A stretch of 64,000 nucleotides of DNA from Chroococcidiopsis sp. TS-821 (GTDB lineage Bacteria > Cyanobacteriota > Cyanobacteriia > Cyanobacteriales > Chroococcidiopsidaceae), in assembly GCF_002939305.1 (NCBI RefSeq), contig NZ_MVDI01000003.1, positions 496,001-560,000 on the forward strand, given 5' to 3'. The position numbers and the translations under genes were made by a program. Below the pieces are notes generated by a model that was not told where the DNA came from, did no database searches, and saw nothing but the letters and a program-made list of their open reading frames with translations. Shown in pieces: positions 52,783-61,775 of the stretch (position 1 is its first letter; the number at the start of each line of letters is the position of its first letter).

Positions 52783-53967
52783 ATGAGATTTGGAAAGATA
52801 GTTACTCTTGCAATTCAACGTCATGTAGCGATACTTGCTGCTATGGGAACAATGAGTGTATTGAGTCCTGCACTTGCTGCGACGTTCAGTCAAGAAGAAG
52901 TTGAGCAAAATAAATTTATTGCGATCGCTGCACCAGTAGGTAACGGTGGTCGTCAACTACTCATCCTAGAACAACAGTCTGATGAACGAGCCTGCTGGAG
53001 TGAGAGTGGTACCGATCCTGTTGTTGTAGAGCCACTGCTATTGCAATTTGATTTCACAGGAATTTGCGGGCGCAGTACAGATAGCAATGGTTACTCGATT
53101 CGCATGGCAGAACAAGATCTTGGTTTACACTACAGGTTGAGTATCATTGAGCGCGATGGCGAGTTCGTGCTGGTTGGAGTTTCTAATCGCGATCGCCAAA
53201 CTCCTCCTATTGAAATTGGCAGAACTCGCGGTATCCACTCAGGCTTTACAAAAATTCATCTACAACCTGGTTGGCAGTTTACGAAAAGAACATTTCGAGG
53301 CAAGAGTGTAGGTCATGTCTATCTTAGTAGCAGCCTTGCACCTCCCGCTGACGTTCCACCTTCTTTTGCTTTTCCAGATATTGCTAACAATGTTTATGCC
53401 AAAGAAATCCAACAAGCTGTCGCATTAGGTTTTGTAGCTGGATTTGCGCAAGACAATACTTTTCGACCAGAAGTCGCCTTAACGAGAGAGCAACTGGTTT
53501 CGTTAGTGTTAGGAGCCTTAGATACAGTCCCAAATGCGAATCTTAACTTACCTACTGCGACCGCAACTTCACCCTATCCTGATGTAGAGGCTACGCGTTG
53601 GAGTGCTGCCAAAATTGGCTGGGCAAAAGATAACCAAATTATTAGCGGCTATGCAGATGGAACTTTCCGCCCCACTCAGACAGTTACGCGTGCTGAATTG
53701 ATGGCGGTATTGCGTCGGGCAGCAGAATTTGCTAAGTCTACTCGCGGGCTTGGGACAACACTCACGCTACAACAGCCAGCAACAGCCTTTTCCGATACAA
53801 CAGGACACTGGGCATCTGAGACTATTTCCCAAATGTCCTCCTATTGCCGCGTCGCTTCTCCACCTAACGAAGTGGGAACTGCCTTTGCACCAGATTCGGA
53901 GACGCACAGAAGTTATGCTGCGGCAGCAACTGTGCGCATGCTCGACTGCGTCAAACAAGAGTCGTAA
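52783..53967 (+). CDS. DUF3747 and SLH-domain exported protein
   Basis: A 394-aa exported protein. A signal peptide covers about residues 1-36 (MSVLSPALAATFSQ cleavage region). Residues about 37-185 match DUF3747 (FSQEEVEQNKFIAIAAPVG, LLILEQQSDERACW). Three S-layer homology repeats follow (FPDIANNVYAKEIQQAVALGFV, YPDVEATRWSAAKIGWAK and FSDTTGHWASETISQM) with FRPEVALTREQL-type motifs. SLH repeats bind peptidoglycan polymers, so it probably links cell wall and outer membrane. An upstream frame within 52692-52904 is rejected. Confidence 0.85.
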   Translation: MRFGKIVTLAIQRHVAILAAMGTMSVLSPALAATFSQEEVEQNKFIAIAAPVGNGGRQLLILEQQSDERACWSESGTDPVVVEPLLLQFDFTGICGRSTDSNGYSIRMAEQDLGLHYRLSIIERDGEFVLVGVSNRDRQTPPIEIGRTRGIHSGFTKIHLQPGWQFTKRTFRGKSVGHVYLSSSLAPPADVPPSFAFPDIANNVYAKEIQQAVALGFVAGFAQDNTFRPEVALTREQLVSLVLGALDTVPNANLNLPTATATSPYPDVEATRWSAAKIGWAKDNQIISGYADGTFRPTQTVTRAELMAVLRRAAEFAKSTRGLGTTLTLQQPATAFSDTTGHWASETISQMSSYCRVASPPNEVGTAFAPDSETHRSYAAAATVRMLDCVKQES

Positions 53968-54165
53968 TAGCATTTCTTAACTAGAAGGCAGTCAAGTCCG
54001 CGATCGCATTGTTACTGAATATTATGCGATCGCGCCTACTTGTTTGATGTCAACACCGGTCAACAAATGGCTTATCATACCAATTCTTTAAAAAAGAGCC
54101 ACAAATAATTTCTCCCCTGCTTCCTGAAGCTGCCTTTTTGTAACAACTTTAAAGTAATATGGTAG

Positions 54166-54861
54166 TCAGGTCATATATAATCGCGCAACTCCTTCCTTAA
54201 TGACCTCTACAAGTTGCTCTTGTCGCAAGCTCACATGAGCGGACATACAATTTATAGCCGCTTCCACATTGCGTTCTTGTATAGCTGTTAAGATGAGTTG
54301 ATGTTCGTCGCAAGTGTTGTGACGATAATGCGCTTTTTCCATCGAAATCAGGCGCAGGTAATGAGCGCGAGCATTGATCGCTTGCAGGGAGTGTAATAGT
54401 TCGGTGTTTTGTGACAACATCGCGATCTGCTCGTGAAAGCGTTCGTCGCATCGAGCGCACTCCAGCGGTGACAACTCGCTAAAGTTTTGTGCGGCTTTTT
54501 TCCAAAACGTCACTAACTTGTCTACTTCCGCATCGGTAGCCCGCTCTGTAGCTAGTTTTGCACTCATCATCTCTAGCCCACACCGCACCTCATACAAATC
54601 GAAAATCATTTTGGTGTCAAGTGCTCGACAAGAAAAGCCGCGTCGCGGTACGAAATCTAACAACCCTTCTGCGACTAAACGGTTCAGCACTTCTCGCAGT
54701 GGCGTACGACTCACCCCAAACGAGGCTGCAAGTTCTACTTCGTTGAGCGGTTCTCCTGGACGAAATTTATAATTCATCGCCATTTGCTTTAGTTGCTCGT
54801 AGATGCGATCGACGCTGCTGTTGCTGGTACGAGTTGTAGATCTTGAACTTTTCATCATCAA
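54166..54861 (-). CDS. GntR-family transcriptional regulator (FCD/FadR type)
   Basis: A 231-aa regulator. The N-terminal winged HTH spans residues about 15-85 (YEQLKQMAMNYKFRPGEPLNEVELAASFGVSRTPLREVLNRLVAEGLLDFVPRRG). The FCD ligand-binding domain follows with metal-type His residues (DERFHEQIAML, DEHQLILTAI). It is divergent from the solute-binding protein gene, the usual place for the local repressor of a catabolic cluster. The effector is unknown. Confidence 0.9.
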   Translation of the reverse strand: MMMKSSRSTTRTSNSSVDRIYEQLKQMAMNYKFRPGEPLNEVELAASFGVSRTPLREVLNRLVAEGLLDFVPRRGFSCRALDTKMIFDLYEVRCGLEMMSAKLATERATDAEVDKLVTFWKKAAQNFSELSPLECARCDERFHEQIAMLSQNTELLHSLQAINARAHYLRLISMEKAHYRHNTCDEHQLILTAIQERNVEAAINCMSAHVSLRQEQLVEVIKEGVARLYMT

Positions 54862-55074
54862 TTCCTGACAAAGGTAATCGTTAACGGTAGTCAGTGATAC
54901 GGAAAACTCTTTTATAAGCTTTTAGTCTTTTGTATACAAAGCTGAATACAACAATGTATTTCGAGCTGTATATCTAGAATACTCGAATATTTAGCCATGT
55001 AGCTTTAGTCATTGAGCATCATTGCTGGTACTTGCCGGAAATACCCGATTTAAGAACTCTTTTACCAAAAAATC

Positions 55075-56148
55075 ATGTACAACACTAAATCATCTTTCCA
55101 AGCTTTAAATCGTCGTAAGTTTCTCAAGTATGGATCGCTAGCATTAGGAACTGGACTTCTCTCAGCTTGCGTTGGAAACTCAACTAACACAACGAATGCA
55201 GAAACTACGAGTTCTACAACATCGGGTAAATTAGACAAAGTTAGTCTGGGGACAAGTTGGTTTGCGCAGGCTGAACACGGCGGCTTCTATCAAGCAGTTG
55301 CCACAGGACTTTATCAAGAACATGGACTCGATGTATCCATTAGAATGGGTGGTCCTCAAGTCAATGGCAATCAACTACTAATGGCGGGAACCGTTGACTT
55401 TAAGATGGGCTACGCGATTGATGCTATCAAGGCAATTGAATCAGGGATTCCTAAAATCACGGTAGCGGCTATGTTCCAAAAAGATCCGCAAGCATTGCTA
55501 GCACATCCTAATGCTGGTAACGATAGTTTTGAGGATCTCAAAGGGAAAAAGATTTTACTTTCTACGAGCGCTCATACGACTTTTTGGCCTTTCCTCAAGC
55601 AAAAATATGGCTACAGCGACAGTCAAATTGGCGTTTATACCTTTAACGTAGGTCCGTTTGTCGCAGATAAAAACTTAGTTCAACAGGGATACATTACTTC
55701 AGAACCACACAAAATTGAGCAAGAAGGCGGTTTTAAGCCAGTAGAACTGTTAATGGCAGACCACGGCTACACGCCCTACAGTTCTACGATTGAAGCAAAA
55801 CGCGAGTTAGTAGAACGCAATCCTGACTTGGTACAGCGGTTCGTGGATGCTTCGATCAAAGGTTGGTACAGCTATCTCGAAGATCCGGCTCCTGCAAATG
55901 TACTCATTAAACAAGACAACCCTGAAATGACCGATGAACAGCTTGCTTATAGTTTGAGCAAGATTAATGAATACGGCATTGTCAAAAGTGGTGATGCTGA
56001 AACGTTAGGCATTGGTGCAATGACACAAAAACGCTGGACAGAAATTTATACCAGCATGGTTGAGGCAGGAGTATTTCAGCCAAACTTAAACTACCAAGAA
56101 GCCTTTACGCTTGATTTTGTCAATAAAGGCGTGAATGCATACGTATAG
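55075..56148 (+). CDS. ABC transporter solute-binding lipoprotein (SsuA/THI5-like)
   Basis: A 357-aa periplasmic binding protein. The N-terminus has a twin-Arg-like NRRKFLKYGSLALGTGLLSAC with lipobox Cys, then a Thr/Ser-rich linker. The NMT1/THI5-like fold starts at VSLGTSWFAQAEHGGFYQAVATGLYQEHGLDV. Such proteins bind sulfonates, pyrimidine precursors, aromatic acids and other small organics. The ABC ATPase and permease genes that should serve it are deleted in part just downstream, so transport through this system is probably lost. Confidence 0.88.
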   Translation: MYNTKSSFQALNRRKFLKYGSLALGTGLLSACVGNSTNTTNAETTSSTTSGKLDKVSLGTSWFAQAEHGGFYQAVATGLYQEHGLDVSIRMGGPQVNGNQLLMAGTVDFKMGYAIDAIKAIESGIPKITVAAMFQKDPQALLAHPNAGNDSFEDLKGKKILLSTSAHTTFWPFLKQKYGYSDSQIGVYTFNVGPFVADKNLVQQGYITSEPHKIEQEGGFKPVELLMADHGYTPYSSTIEAKRELVERNPDLVQRFVDASIKGWYSYLEDPAPANVLIKQDNPEMTDEQLAYSLSKINEYGIVKSGDAETLGIGAMTQKRWTEIYTSMVEAGVFQPNLNYQEAFTLDFVNKGVNAYV

Positions 56149-56201
56149 AACTCAATGCAACTAATCTGAATTTACCAAAATTTATCTCTGCAATAATCAC
56201 T

Positions 56202-56545
56202 ATGCACGCGTCGCCGATCATTTCCCTGGAAAACGTTTCTAAAGCCTATAGCAACGGCACGATCGCACTTCAGAATTTGAATTTAGAAATTGCACCCGCA
56301 ACACTTGTGAGTTTAGTAGGACCTTCGGGGTGCGGTAAAAGTACCGTATTACGCCTGATTGCTGGGTTAGGCAATATGACAACAGGTACAATTACCTGGA
56401 ATCGTCATCACGCTCAGCACAAGTTAGCCTACGTGTTTCAAGAAGCAGCATTGTTGCCTTGGGCTACTGTACTGGATAACGTGCGATTGCCGCTAAAACT
56501 CGCGAAAATGCCGCAGCGGCAAACTCTACTCGCAGCGTCAGAAGC
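56202..56545 (+). pseudogene. ABC transporter ATPase, C-terminally deleted
   Basis: The frame reads an intact start (ISLENVSKAYSNGTIALQNLN), Walker A GPSGCGKST and the Q-loop FQEAALLPWATVLDNV, then loses homology near residue 115 (about 56530-56550). The signature LSGG, Walker B and H-loop are absent. The frame continues to a stop at 56642 only by reading the permease sequence in a wrong frame. An internal deletion is inferred. Confidence 0.85.
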
Positions 56546-56880
56546 GATCGCTTCTGTTTTATCGTGCCTCGCGGTGGCAAACGTTGCTGTATATGCGGCT
56601 GCCGCATGGATTACCCTACTTCTTGGCAGGGTTACGTATTAGCGGTGGCTTAGCACTGATTGGTGCAGTGGTTGCAGAGTTTGTGGCTGGCACAGGAGGC
56701 ACTAGTTCGGGATTAGCCTATCAGATTTTGATGTCTGGATATAACTTGCAAATTCCACGCATGTTTGCGGCATTGCTGTTAATCACCTTGTCAGGAATTG
56801 CCATATTTACCTTGCTAACTTGGCTCTCAAATGCTTTTTTGAAAAACTGGCACGAGAGTGCAGTAATACACGAAAACTAA
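56546..56880 (+). pseudogene. ABC transporter permease, N-terminally deleted
   Basis: In the frame running through about 56546-56880 the sequence reads LLFYRASRWQTLLYMRLP, then FLAGLRISGGLALIGAVVAEFVAG and MSGYNLQIPRMFAALLLI, the last 100 or so residues of an SsuC-like permease. The first 150 residues are missing. It abuts the broken ATPase, so one deletion of roughly 0.8-1 kb explains both. It is probably non-functional. Confidence 0.83.
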
Positions 56881-56927
56881 GACTTTTTCCCTCTGCCTTC
56901 TTTTATATTCAACTTGGAGAACAACTC

Positions 56928-57983
56928 ATGCTCGTGACTCAACAACCTGTTCTACGGCGTTTTTGGTATCCAGTCGTACCGATCGCTCAACTTTCTACTG
57001 AACATCCCTATCCCTTTCAACTACTTGGTCAAAAGATTGTGCTGTGGTTGAATTCATCAAAACAGCCTGTTGCTGTTGCAGACAAATGCTGTCATCGTTC
57101 GGCACAGTTATCAAAGGGCGCGATCGCCAACGGTTGCATCCGCTGTCCTTATCACGGTTGGGCTTTTAACGGAGAAGGTAAGTGTGTTAACGTGCCACAA
57201 TTCAAGCCAGAGCAACCAATTCCTGCAAGTTATCGAGTAGCAGCTTTTCAATGTGTAGAACGCTATGACTACGCTTGGGTATGCTTGGGCGATCCTTTAC
57301 ACCCGATTCCTGATATTCCTGAAGCGGATGATTCCAGCTTTCGCATGATTCACGAGTTCTATGAAACTTGGCAAGTGAGTGGACTGCGGGTGATTGAAAA
57401 CTCTTTCGACAGTGCGCACGGACACTTTGTTCATGCAAGTTCCTGGGGCGATCAAGGCAATCCAGTTCCACCGCCAATCGATGAAATTACCGAAACTGAG
57501 ACGGGTTTTGTGATGAAGCATTGGCTAGAAGTGTTAAACCCCGAACTGCAAAAGAAAAATTTAGGCATTGCTACTGAAAAAACAATCCGCACAAATGAAC
57601 GACGCTGGTTTATGCCGTTTGCGCGTACTCTGAAAATTCAGTACCCCAATGGGCTAAATCACTTAATTTTTACCGCCTACACCCCAATTGACGATCGCAC
57701 TTCACAACTGGTGCAATTTTGCTTGCGAAATGATACCGAAGCGGAGGCGAAAGCAGCAGATATTATTGCTTTTGACCGTCAGGTAACACAAGAAGACCGC
57801 GACATTCTAGAAACCACCGAATACGACGCACCGCTTTCTTTAGCAGAAGAACAGCACATGGCATCGGATAGACCAGGGATAATCATTCGCCACCGCTTAG
57901 CGGCACTATTACGGCAACATGGCGAGGTCGAACAACGCCGCTTGCAGCAGCAACCCACCTTGCAAGCTCAAGGAGTAAGCTAA
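56928..57983 (+). CDS. Rieske non-heme iron oxygenase, alpha subunit (paralogue 1)
   Basis: A 351-aa oxygenase. The Rieske 2Fe-2S ligands are Cys54, His56, Cys73 and His76 (CCHRSAQL, CIRCPYHGW). The mononuclear iron ligands are in ENSFDSAHGHFVH (DxxHxxxxH) near residue 165. I chose the ATG at 56928; a longer frame begins inside the permease remnant. It is of the small single-component-alpha type (VanA/N-demethylase/phthalate group), acting on an aromatic or N-methyl heterocycle. No ferredoxin reductase is adjacent. It overlaps its paralogue by TAATG. Confidence 0.88.
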   Translation: MLVTQQPVLRRFWYPVVPIAQLSTEHPYPFQLLGQKIVLWLNSSKQPVAVADKCCHRSAQLSKGAIANGCIRCPYHGWAFNGEGKCVNVPQFKPEQPIPASYRVAAFQCVERYDYAWVCLGDPLHPIPDIPEADDSSFRMIHEFYETWQVSGLRVIENSFDSAHGHFVHASSWGDQGNPVPPPIDEITETETGFVMKHWLEVLNPELQKKNLGIATEKTIRTNERRWFMPFARTLKIQYPNGLNHLIFTAYTPIDDRTSQLVQFCLRNDTEAEAKAADIIAFDRQVTQEDRDILETTEYDAPLSLAEEQHMASDRPGIIIRHRLAALLRQHGEVEQRRLQQQPTLQAQGVS

Positions 57984-59023
57984 TGTTAGTCACGCAACAA
58001 CCTGTTCTCAAACGCTTTTGGTATCCTGTCATGCCAATGGCTCAACTATCCAGCCAGCCGCAATCGTTTGTGTTATTAGGACAAGCGATCGCGCTTTGGC
58101 TTGATGAAAAAGGGCAACCTGCTGCTGTAGCAGATCGATGCTGCCATCGTTCCGCACAACTCTCCAAAGGAGATATTATCGATGGTTGCGTGCGCTGTCC
58201 CTATCACGGTTGGTTCTTTGACCGCCAAGGAACTTGTGTGGCGGTTCCGCAACTGAAACCTGAGCAAAGCATTCCCGCTAGCTATCGAGTGCCGTCGTAC
58301 AAGTGCGCTGAACGTTATGGCTATGTATGGGTGTGCCTGCATGACGATCCACTGCTGCCTATTCCTTATATTCCCGAAGCAGAAGATCCTGCGATGCGGC
58401 TCATTCCGCAATTTTATGAACCTTGGCAGTGCAGCGGATTGCGTTTAATGGAGAACTCCTTCGACAATGCTCACTTTAGCTTTGTTCATGCAGAATCCTT
58501 CGGCAATCAACAACAGCCCGAACCCGCTTCCTCGGAAATAAGTTCTCTCGAATATGGTTTGCAAGTTCAAGCAACGATTCCTGTCGTTAATCCACCCACA
58601 CAACGCAAAAACCTCAATATTGAGGATGAAGTTACCGTGCGTTATGTAGTTTCAACTTGGTATATGCCTTTTAGCCGCACGTTGAAAATTACTTATCCCA
58701 ACGGATTGATGCATCTCATCTTTACTGCTGCAACTCCGGTAAGCGATCGCATTTCGCAAGTTGTGCAATTTTGTATTCGTAATGATACCGAAGCGGATGC
58801 CAAAGCTGCTGATATTGTTGCGTTCGACCGACAGGTGACGCAAGAAGATAAACTCGTGCTAGAAACGACAGATTATGATACGCCCCTAGATATCAATGCC
58901 GAACAGCATATGCCTTCAGATCAGCCAGGTATTATCATGCGACGCAAGCTAGCCGCTTTACTCAAAGCACACGGTGAAGTAGAACAACGCTTAGAAATGC
59001 TGGTGTCATCTCGTTCGATTTGA
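57983..59023 (+). CDS. Rieske non-heme iron oxygenase, alpha subunit (paralogue 2)
   Basis: A 346-aa close paralogue of the preceding gene, both starting MLVTQQPVL(K/R)RFWYPV. Rieske ligands are Cys53, His55, Cys72 and His75 (CCHRSAQL, CVRCPYHGW). The iron site is ENSFDNAHFSFVH. It starts in the TAATG overlap with paralogue 1, so the two are translationally coupled and may form a hetero-oligomer or act in sequence. It arose by tandem duplication. Substrate unknown. Confidence 0.88.
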   Translation: MLVTQQPVLKRFWYPVMPMAQLSSQPQSFVLLGQAIALWLDEKGQPAAVADRCCHRSAQLSKGDIIDGCVRCPYHGWFFDRQGTCVAVPQLKPEQSIPASYRVPSYKCAERYGYVWVCLHDDPLLPIPYIPEAEDPAMRLIPQFYEPWQCSGLRLMENSFDNAHFSFVHAESFGNQQQPEPASSEISSLEYGLQVQATIPVVNPPTQRKNLNIEDEVTVRYVVSTWYMPFSRTLKITYPNGLMHLIFTAATPVSDRISQVVQFCIRNDTEADAKAADIVAFDRQVTQEDKLVLETTDYDTPLDINAEQHMPSDQPGIIMRRKLAALLKAHGEVEQRLEMLVSSRSI

Positions 59024-59052
59024 GCGAATATCCAGATTCGTAGATCGAGGCT

Positions 59053-59107
59053 GGTAACTGGTCATTGGTAATAGTATCTCATCCCCAATTACCGATTACC
59101 AATTACC
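59053..59107. repeat. Inverted heptamer-type repeat (hairpin)
   Basis: GGTAACTGGTCATTGGTAAT (59053-59072) and ATTACCGATTACCAATTACC (59088-59107) pair at 17 of 20 positions, forming a hairpin from the TTGGTAA unit in the oxygenase-amidohydrolase gap. It has no T-run. Confidence 0.7.
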
Positions 59108-59144
59108 TCTCACCAGACATATCGCAATTACCAATAATTAAATC

Positions 59145-60545
59145 ATGTCTGTCTTAATTCATAACGTTTTGATTCCTGATGGAGGTTCGACAACTTCGGC
59201 TTCTGTGCATTTGAAGGGCGATCGCATTCACCAAGTCTATTTTGCCAGCGCTTCAATTCCTGTGTCTGATGATACTTGGATTGATGGACGCGATAAGTTG
59301 TTGCTACCAGGCTTTGTCAATGCTCATACGCATTCATCGCAAGTATGGCAACGCGGGTTGATTCCGCAACTACCTTTAGAATTATGGCTAGCAGATGTCT
59401 TTGATTCGACTCCTACTAACCTAGAGCAGTTTTATCTAGGGGCAGTCAGTACAGCAGTAGATACACTGTTATCTGGAGGTACTTGTCTAATCGACCACGC
59501 CTATGTCGTGCCAGGACAAGAATTAGAAACCGTCGCAGCGCTCGTTAAAGGTTATAAACAAGTTGGTATTCGTGCTTTTATTGCACCATTAATTCAAGAC
59601 CTACCGTTTGTGGCTGGGTTGCCAAAAGGTTGCACGCTGCCTCATCATCCCTATCCTCGCTCCACAACTGACATTTTGTCACTGATGGAAGCGATTATCA
59701 AACAGTTTCACGACCCCGATTCAGGTATTTATATTGCCTTGGGTCCAACTGGCTTTCATCGTTGTAGTGACGAACTGCTAGTAGGTTGCGCTGACTTGGG
59801 CAATCGATTTAACTTGTGTTTTCACACTCACTTGCTAGAGACACGGGCACAACAGCAGCTAGCACAGGAACGCTACGGCGAAACGGCTGTGCAACATTTA
59901 CAACGTCTGGGTGTTTTAGGCGATCGCACAACTTTAGCACACAGCGTCTGGCTCACCGCAGATGATATCGCTATCCTTGCACAAACAGGGGCAACAGTGG
60001 TACACAATCCCGTCAGTAACTTGCGTTTGGGTAGTGGAATTGCACCTATTTTAAAATGCTTGCAAGCAGGAGTTAATGTTGCATTTGGTTGTGATGGAGC
60101 CGCAAGTAATGACGCGCAAAGTCTCTTAGAAGTCGTGAAGTTGAGTACTATTTTGCATACTATCACTGACCCAGATTATCAGCACTGGCTATCTCCGCAT
60201 ACCGTATTGCAAATGGCGGCTCAAAATGGTGCTCGTGGTGTGGGATTAGAGCAACTTGGAATGATTTCTTCTGGTAATATTGCTGATGTAGTATTGTATA
60301 ATTTGGCGCATCCTTCATTGTTACCTTGTAACGATCCATTGCAATTGCTAGTGTTAGGTAGACCAACAGATGTTGTCGAGCGAGTGTGGGTTAATGGCAA
60401 GCTGATTGTCGAGGAAGGTAGTGTGAAGACGGTAGATGTAGCAGCACTACACCAAGAATTACGCGATCGCACTCGCTATGCTCAGTCGCATCAATCTCTT
60501 TTGCTGAACCAAATTGAGACACATTACCGACAAATGCTTCTTTAG
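59145..60545 (+). CDS. Amidohydrolase (deaminase/chlorohydrolase-type, COG0402)
   Basis: A 466-aa metal-dependent hydrolase of the TrzN/AtzB/guanine and 8-oxoguanine deaminase superfamily. Its metal ligands are His61-x-His63 (GFVNAHTHSS), a later His in FHTHLLE, a His in LAHSVW and an Asp in GCDGAASND. It hydrolyses C-N bonds (deamination or dechlorination) of N-heterocycles. It follows the Rieske pair with 120 bp between, in the same direction as the solute-binding protein. Together they suggest uptake and breakdown of an N-heterocyclic compound, which is inference. Confidence 0.85.
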   Translation: MSVLIHNVLIPDGGSTTSASVHLKGDRIHQVYFASASIPVSDDTWIDGRDKLLLPGFVNAHTHSSQVWQRGLIPQLPLELWLADVFDSTPTNLEQFYLGAVSTAVDTLLSGGTCLIDHAYVVPGQELETVAALVKGYKQVGIRAFIAPLIQDLPFVAGLPKGCTLPHHPYPRSTTDILSLMEAIIKQFHDPDSGIYIALGPTGFHRCSDELLVGCADLGNRFNLCFHTHLLETRAQQQLAQERYGETAVQHLQRLGVLGDRTTLAHSVWLTADDIAILAQTGATVVHNPVSNLRLGSGIAPILKCLQAGVNVAFGCDGAASNDAQSLLEVVKLSTILHTITDPDYQHWLSPHTVLQMAAQNGARGVGLEQLGMISSGNIADVVLYNLAHPSLLPCNDPLQLLVLGRPTDVVERVWVNGKLIVEEGSVKTVDVAALHQELRDRTRYAQSHQSLLLNQIETHYRQMLL

Positions 60546-60649
60546 CTCTCAAAATCAAACAGTAATACTGTACATTTGAATTTTATTAACATTGACTTAC
60601 TAACCGCGCTTATGCAGCAAACGCAAGCGATCGGTAAATGACCGTTCAC

Positions 60650-61291
60650 TTAAAACCGCACCTGGCTTAACCGAAAGATGAGAAACAACACGAGTAGATG
60701 CAATGGATAAAAGCTGTAAAACCAACGTGCGGAAGCTCCTTTTTGTTGATTTGCAAAATGGATAAATACTGGAGTGACAATCGCCGGAAGTTGAAAAACA
60801 TTTGACACTGCGATCGCATCAAATAAATGCAACCCCATCCACGCTAACCACCAATGAATTGTTGGTGTAAATATTGACAGCAAGCACATCGCCGCCACAC
60901 CATAAGCACCATACTCGACGCGGAGTAATTCTGCTGCGATAATTCCCAAAACCCAAATTAAATATTTATACTCTCGCCACTTGCGACTCAAGCGCAAGGT
61001 AATCAACCCCAGCGACAATGTAAACAGAATATTCGGACGTGTCCCTGAAAGCGTGAGGACATATAAAGGCTGACTCAACAAACCCAAAAGCACAAGTCTT
61101 TGTAAGTATCGCGGAAAACTGCGAGTATATCTTTCGCCTTGGGCTAATAGCCACGCAAACAGCGGAAAACTCAGACGCCCAATCACGCGAAACATGAAAA
61201 CTTGGGGAAAAAAGACAATACCCACATGGTCGATTACCATGAAAATCGCAGCTAGCAATTTGATTTGATAGTTGTTAAGCTGCAATTTCAA
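60650..61291 (-). CDS. TraX-family membrane protein
   Basis: A 213-aa protein with six or seven membrane helices. It matches the TraX acyltransferase-like family: start LNNYQIKLLAAIFMVIDHVGIVFFP, then RVIGRLSFPLFAWLLAQGERYTRS and RLVLLGLLSQPLYVL. Despite its name (F-pilin acetylation) this family is widespread on chromosomes and unconnected with conjugation. The role here is unknown. No plasmid gene is nearby. Confidence 0.85.
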   Translation of the reverse strand: MKLQLNNYQIKLLAAIFMVIDHVGIVFFPQVFMFRVIGRLSFPLFAWLLAQGERYTRSFPRYLQRLVLLGLLSQPLYVLTLSGTRPNILFTLSLGLITLRLSRKWREYKYLIWVLGIIAAELLRVEYGAYGVAAMCLLSIFTPTIHWWLAWMGLHLFDAIAVSNVFQLPAIVTPVFIHFANQQKGASARWFYSFYPLHLLVLFLIFRLSQVRF

Positions 61292-61410
61292 CGTTCTAGT
61301 ACCACCATGATGATAAACACACTATACGTAACCGCAGCCTCTCACGAAAGTTACTAGCACTTAACGGCACTTCCTAACTTCATTCTAAACAACTTCAATA
61401 AACCGTAGAT

Positions 61411-61683
61411 ATGACGCTGTGCTTTAAAGCAAATGGCAAACCTGACTTGAACGCAATTCCTGATTGGCTAGCGGTAGAATTTTCGTTTGCAGCCAAAGAA
61501 TCTTACTTTTATAGTGTGTGTGTTGTACCAGAAATTGCTAATGTTGCCTTAATTTTAGGAACGCTAGAACACGATGGTACACCCGCAGGCTGGATTGCAC
61601 ATTTGCAAAATTTAGGCTTTGAAGAGGTTATGCAAGTATCTTGTAGCGAATTTTTTAGTCCGAGGGCGGATCGCGATCGCTAG
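61411..61683 (+). CDS. Conserved hypothetical protein
   Basis: A 90-aa protein beginning MTLCFKANGKPDLNAIPDWL with a hydrophobic centre (VCVVPEIANVALILGTLEHDG) that is too short and polar to span a membrane. It ends in Asp/Arg. No family is recognised. The frame and codon pattern are consistent with coding. It lies 93 bp before mutY, on the same strand. Confidence 0.6.
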   Translation: MTLCFKANGKPDLNAIPDWLAVEFSFAAKESYFYSVCVVPEIANVALILGTLEHDGTPAGWIAHLQNLGFEEVMQVSCSEFFSPRADRDR

Positions 61684-61775
61684 TCCTATTCAATTCGGTT
61701 GATTAATGGTGATAAAAAGAGTGAAGGGTGACTAGTGGCTAATCTGGTTATTCAACCGGAGACGATAATTACATT

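Noticed and set aside
56584-56880. Complete small membrane protein
   Set aside because: It is the C-terminal part of an SsuC-type permease whose homology continues upstream of the ATG-like start, so it is a remnant.
60650-61291. TraX-like gene taken as a sign of a conjugative element
   Set aside because: The family is common on chromosomes, and no other transfer gene is nearby.
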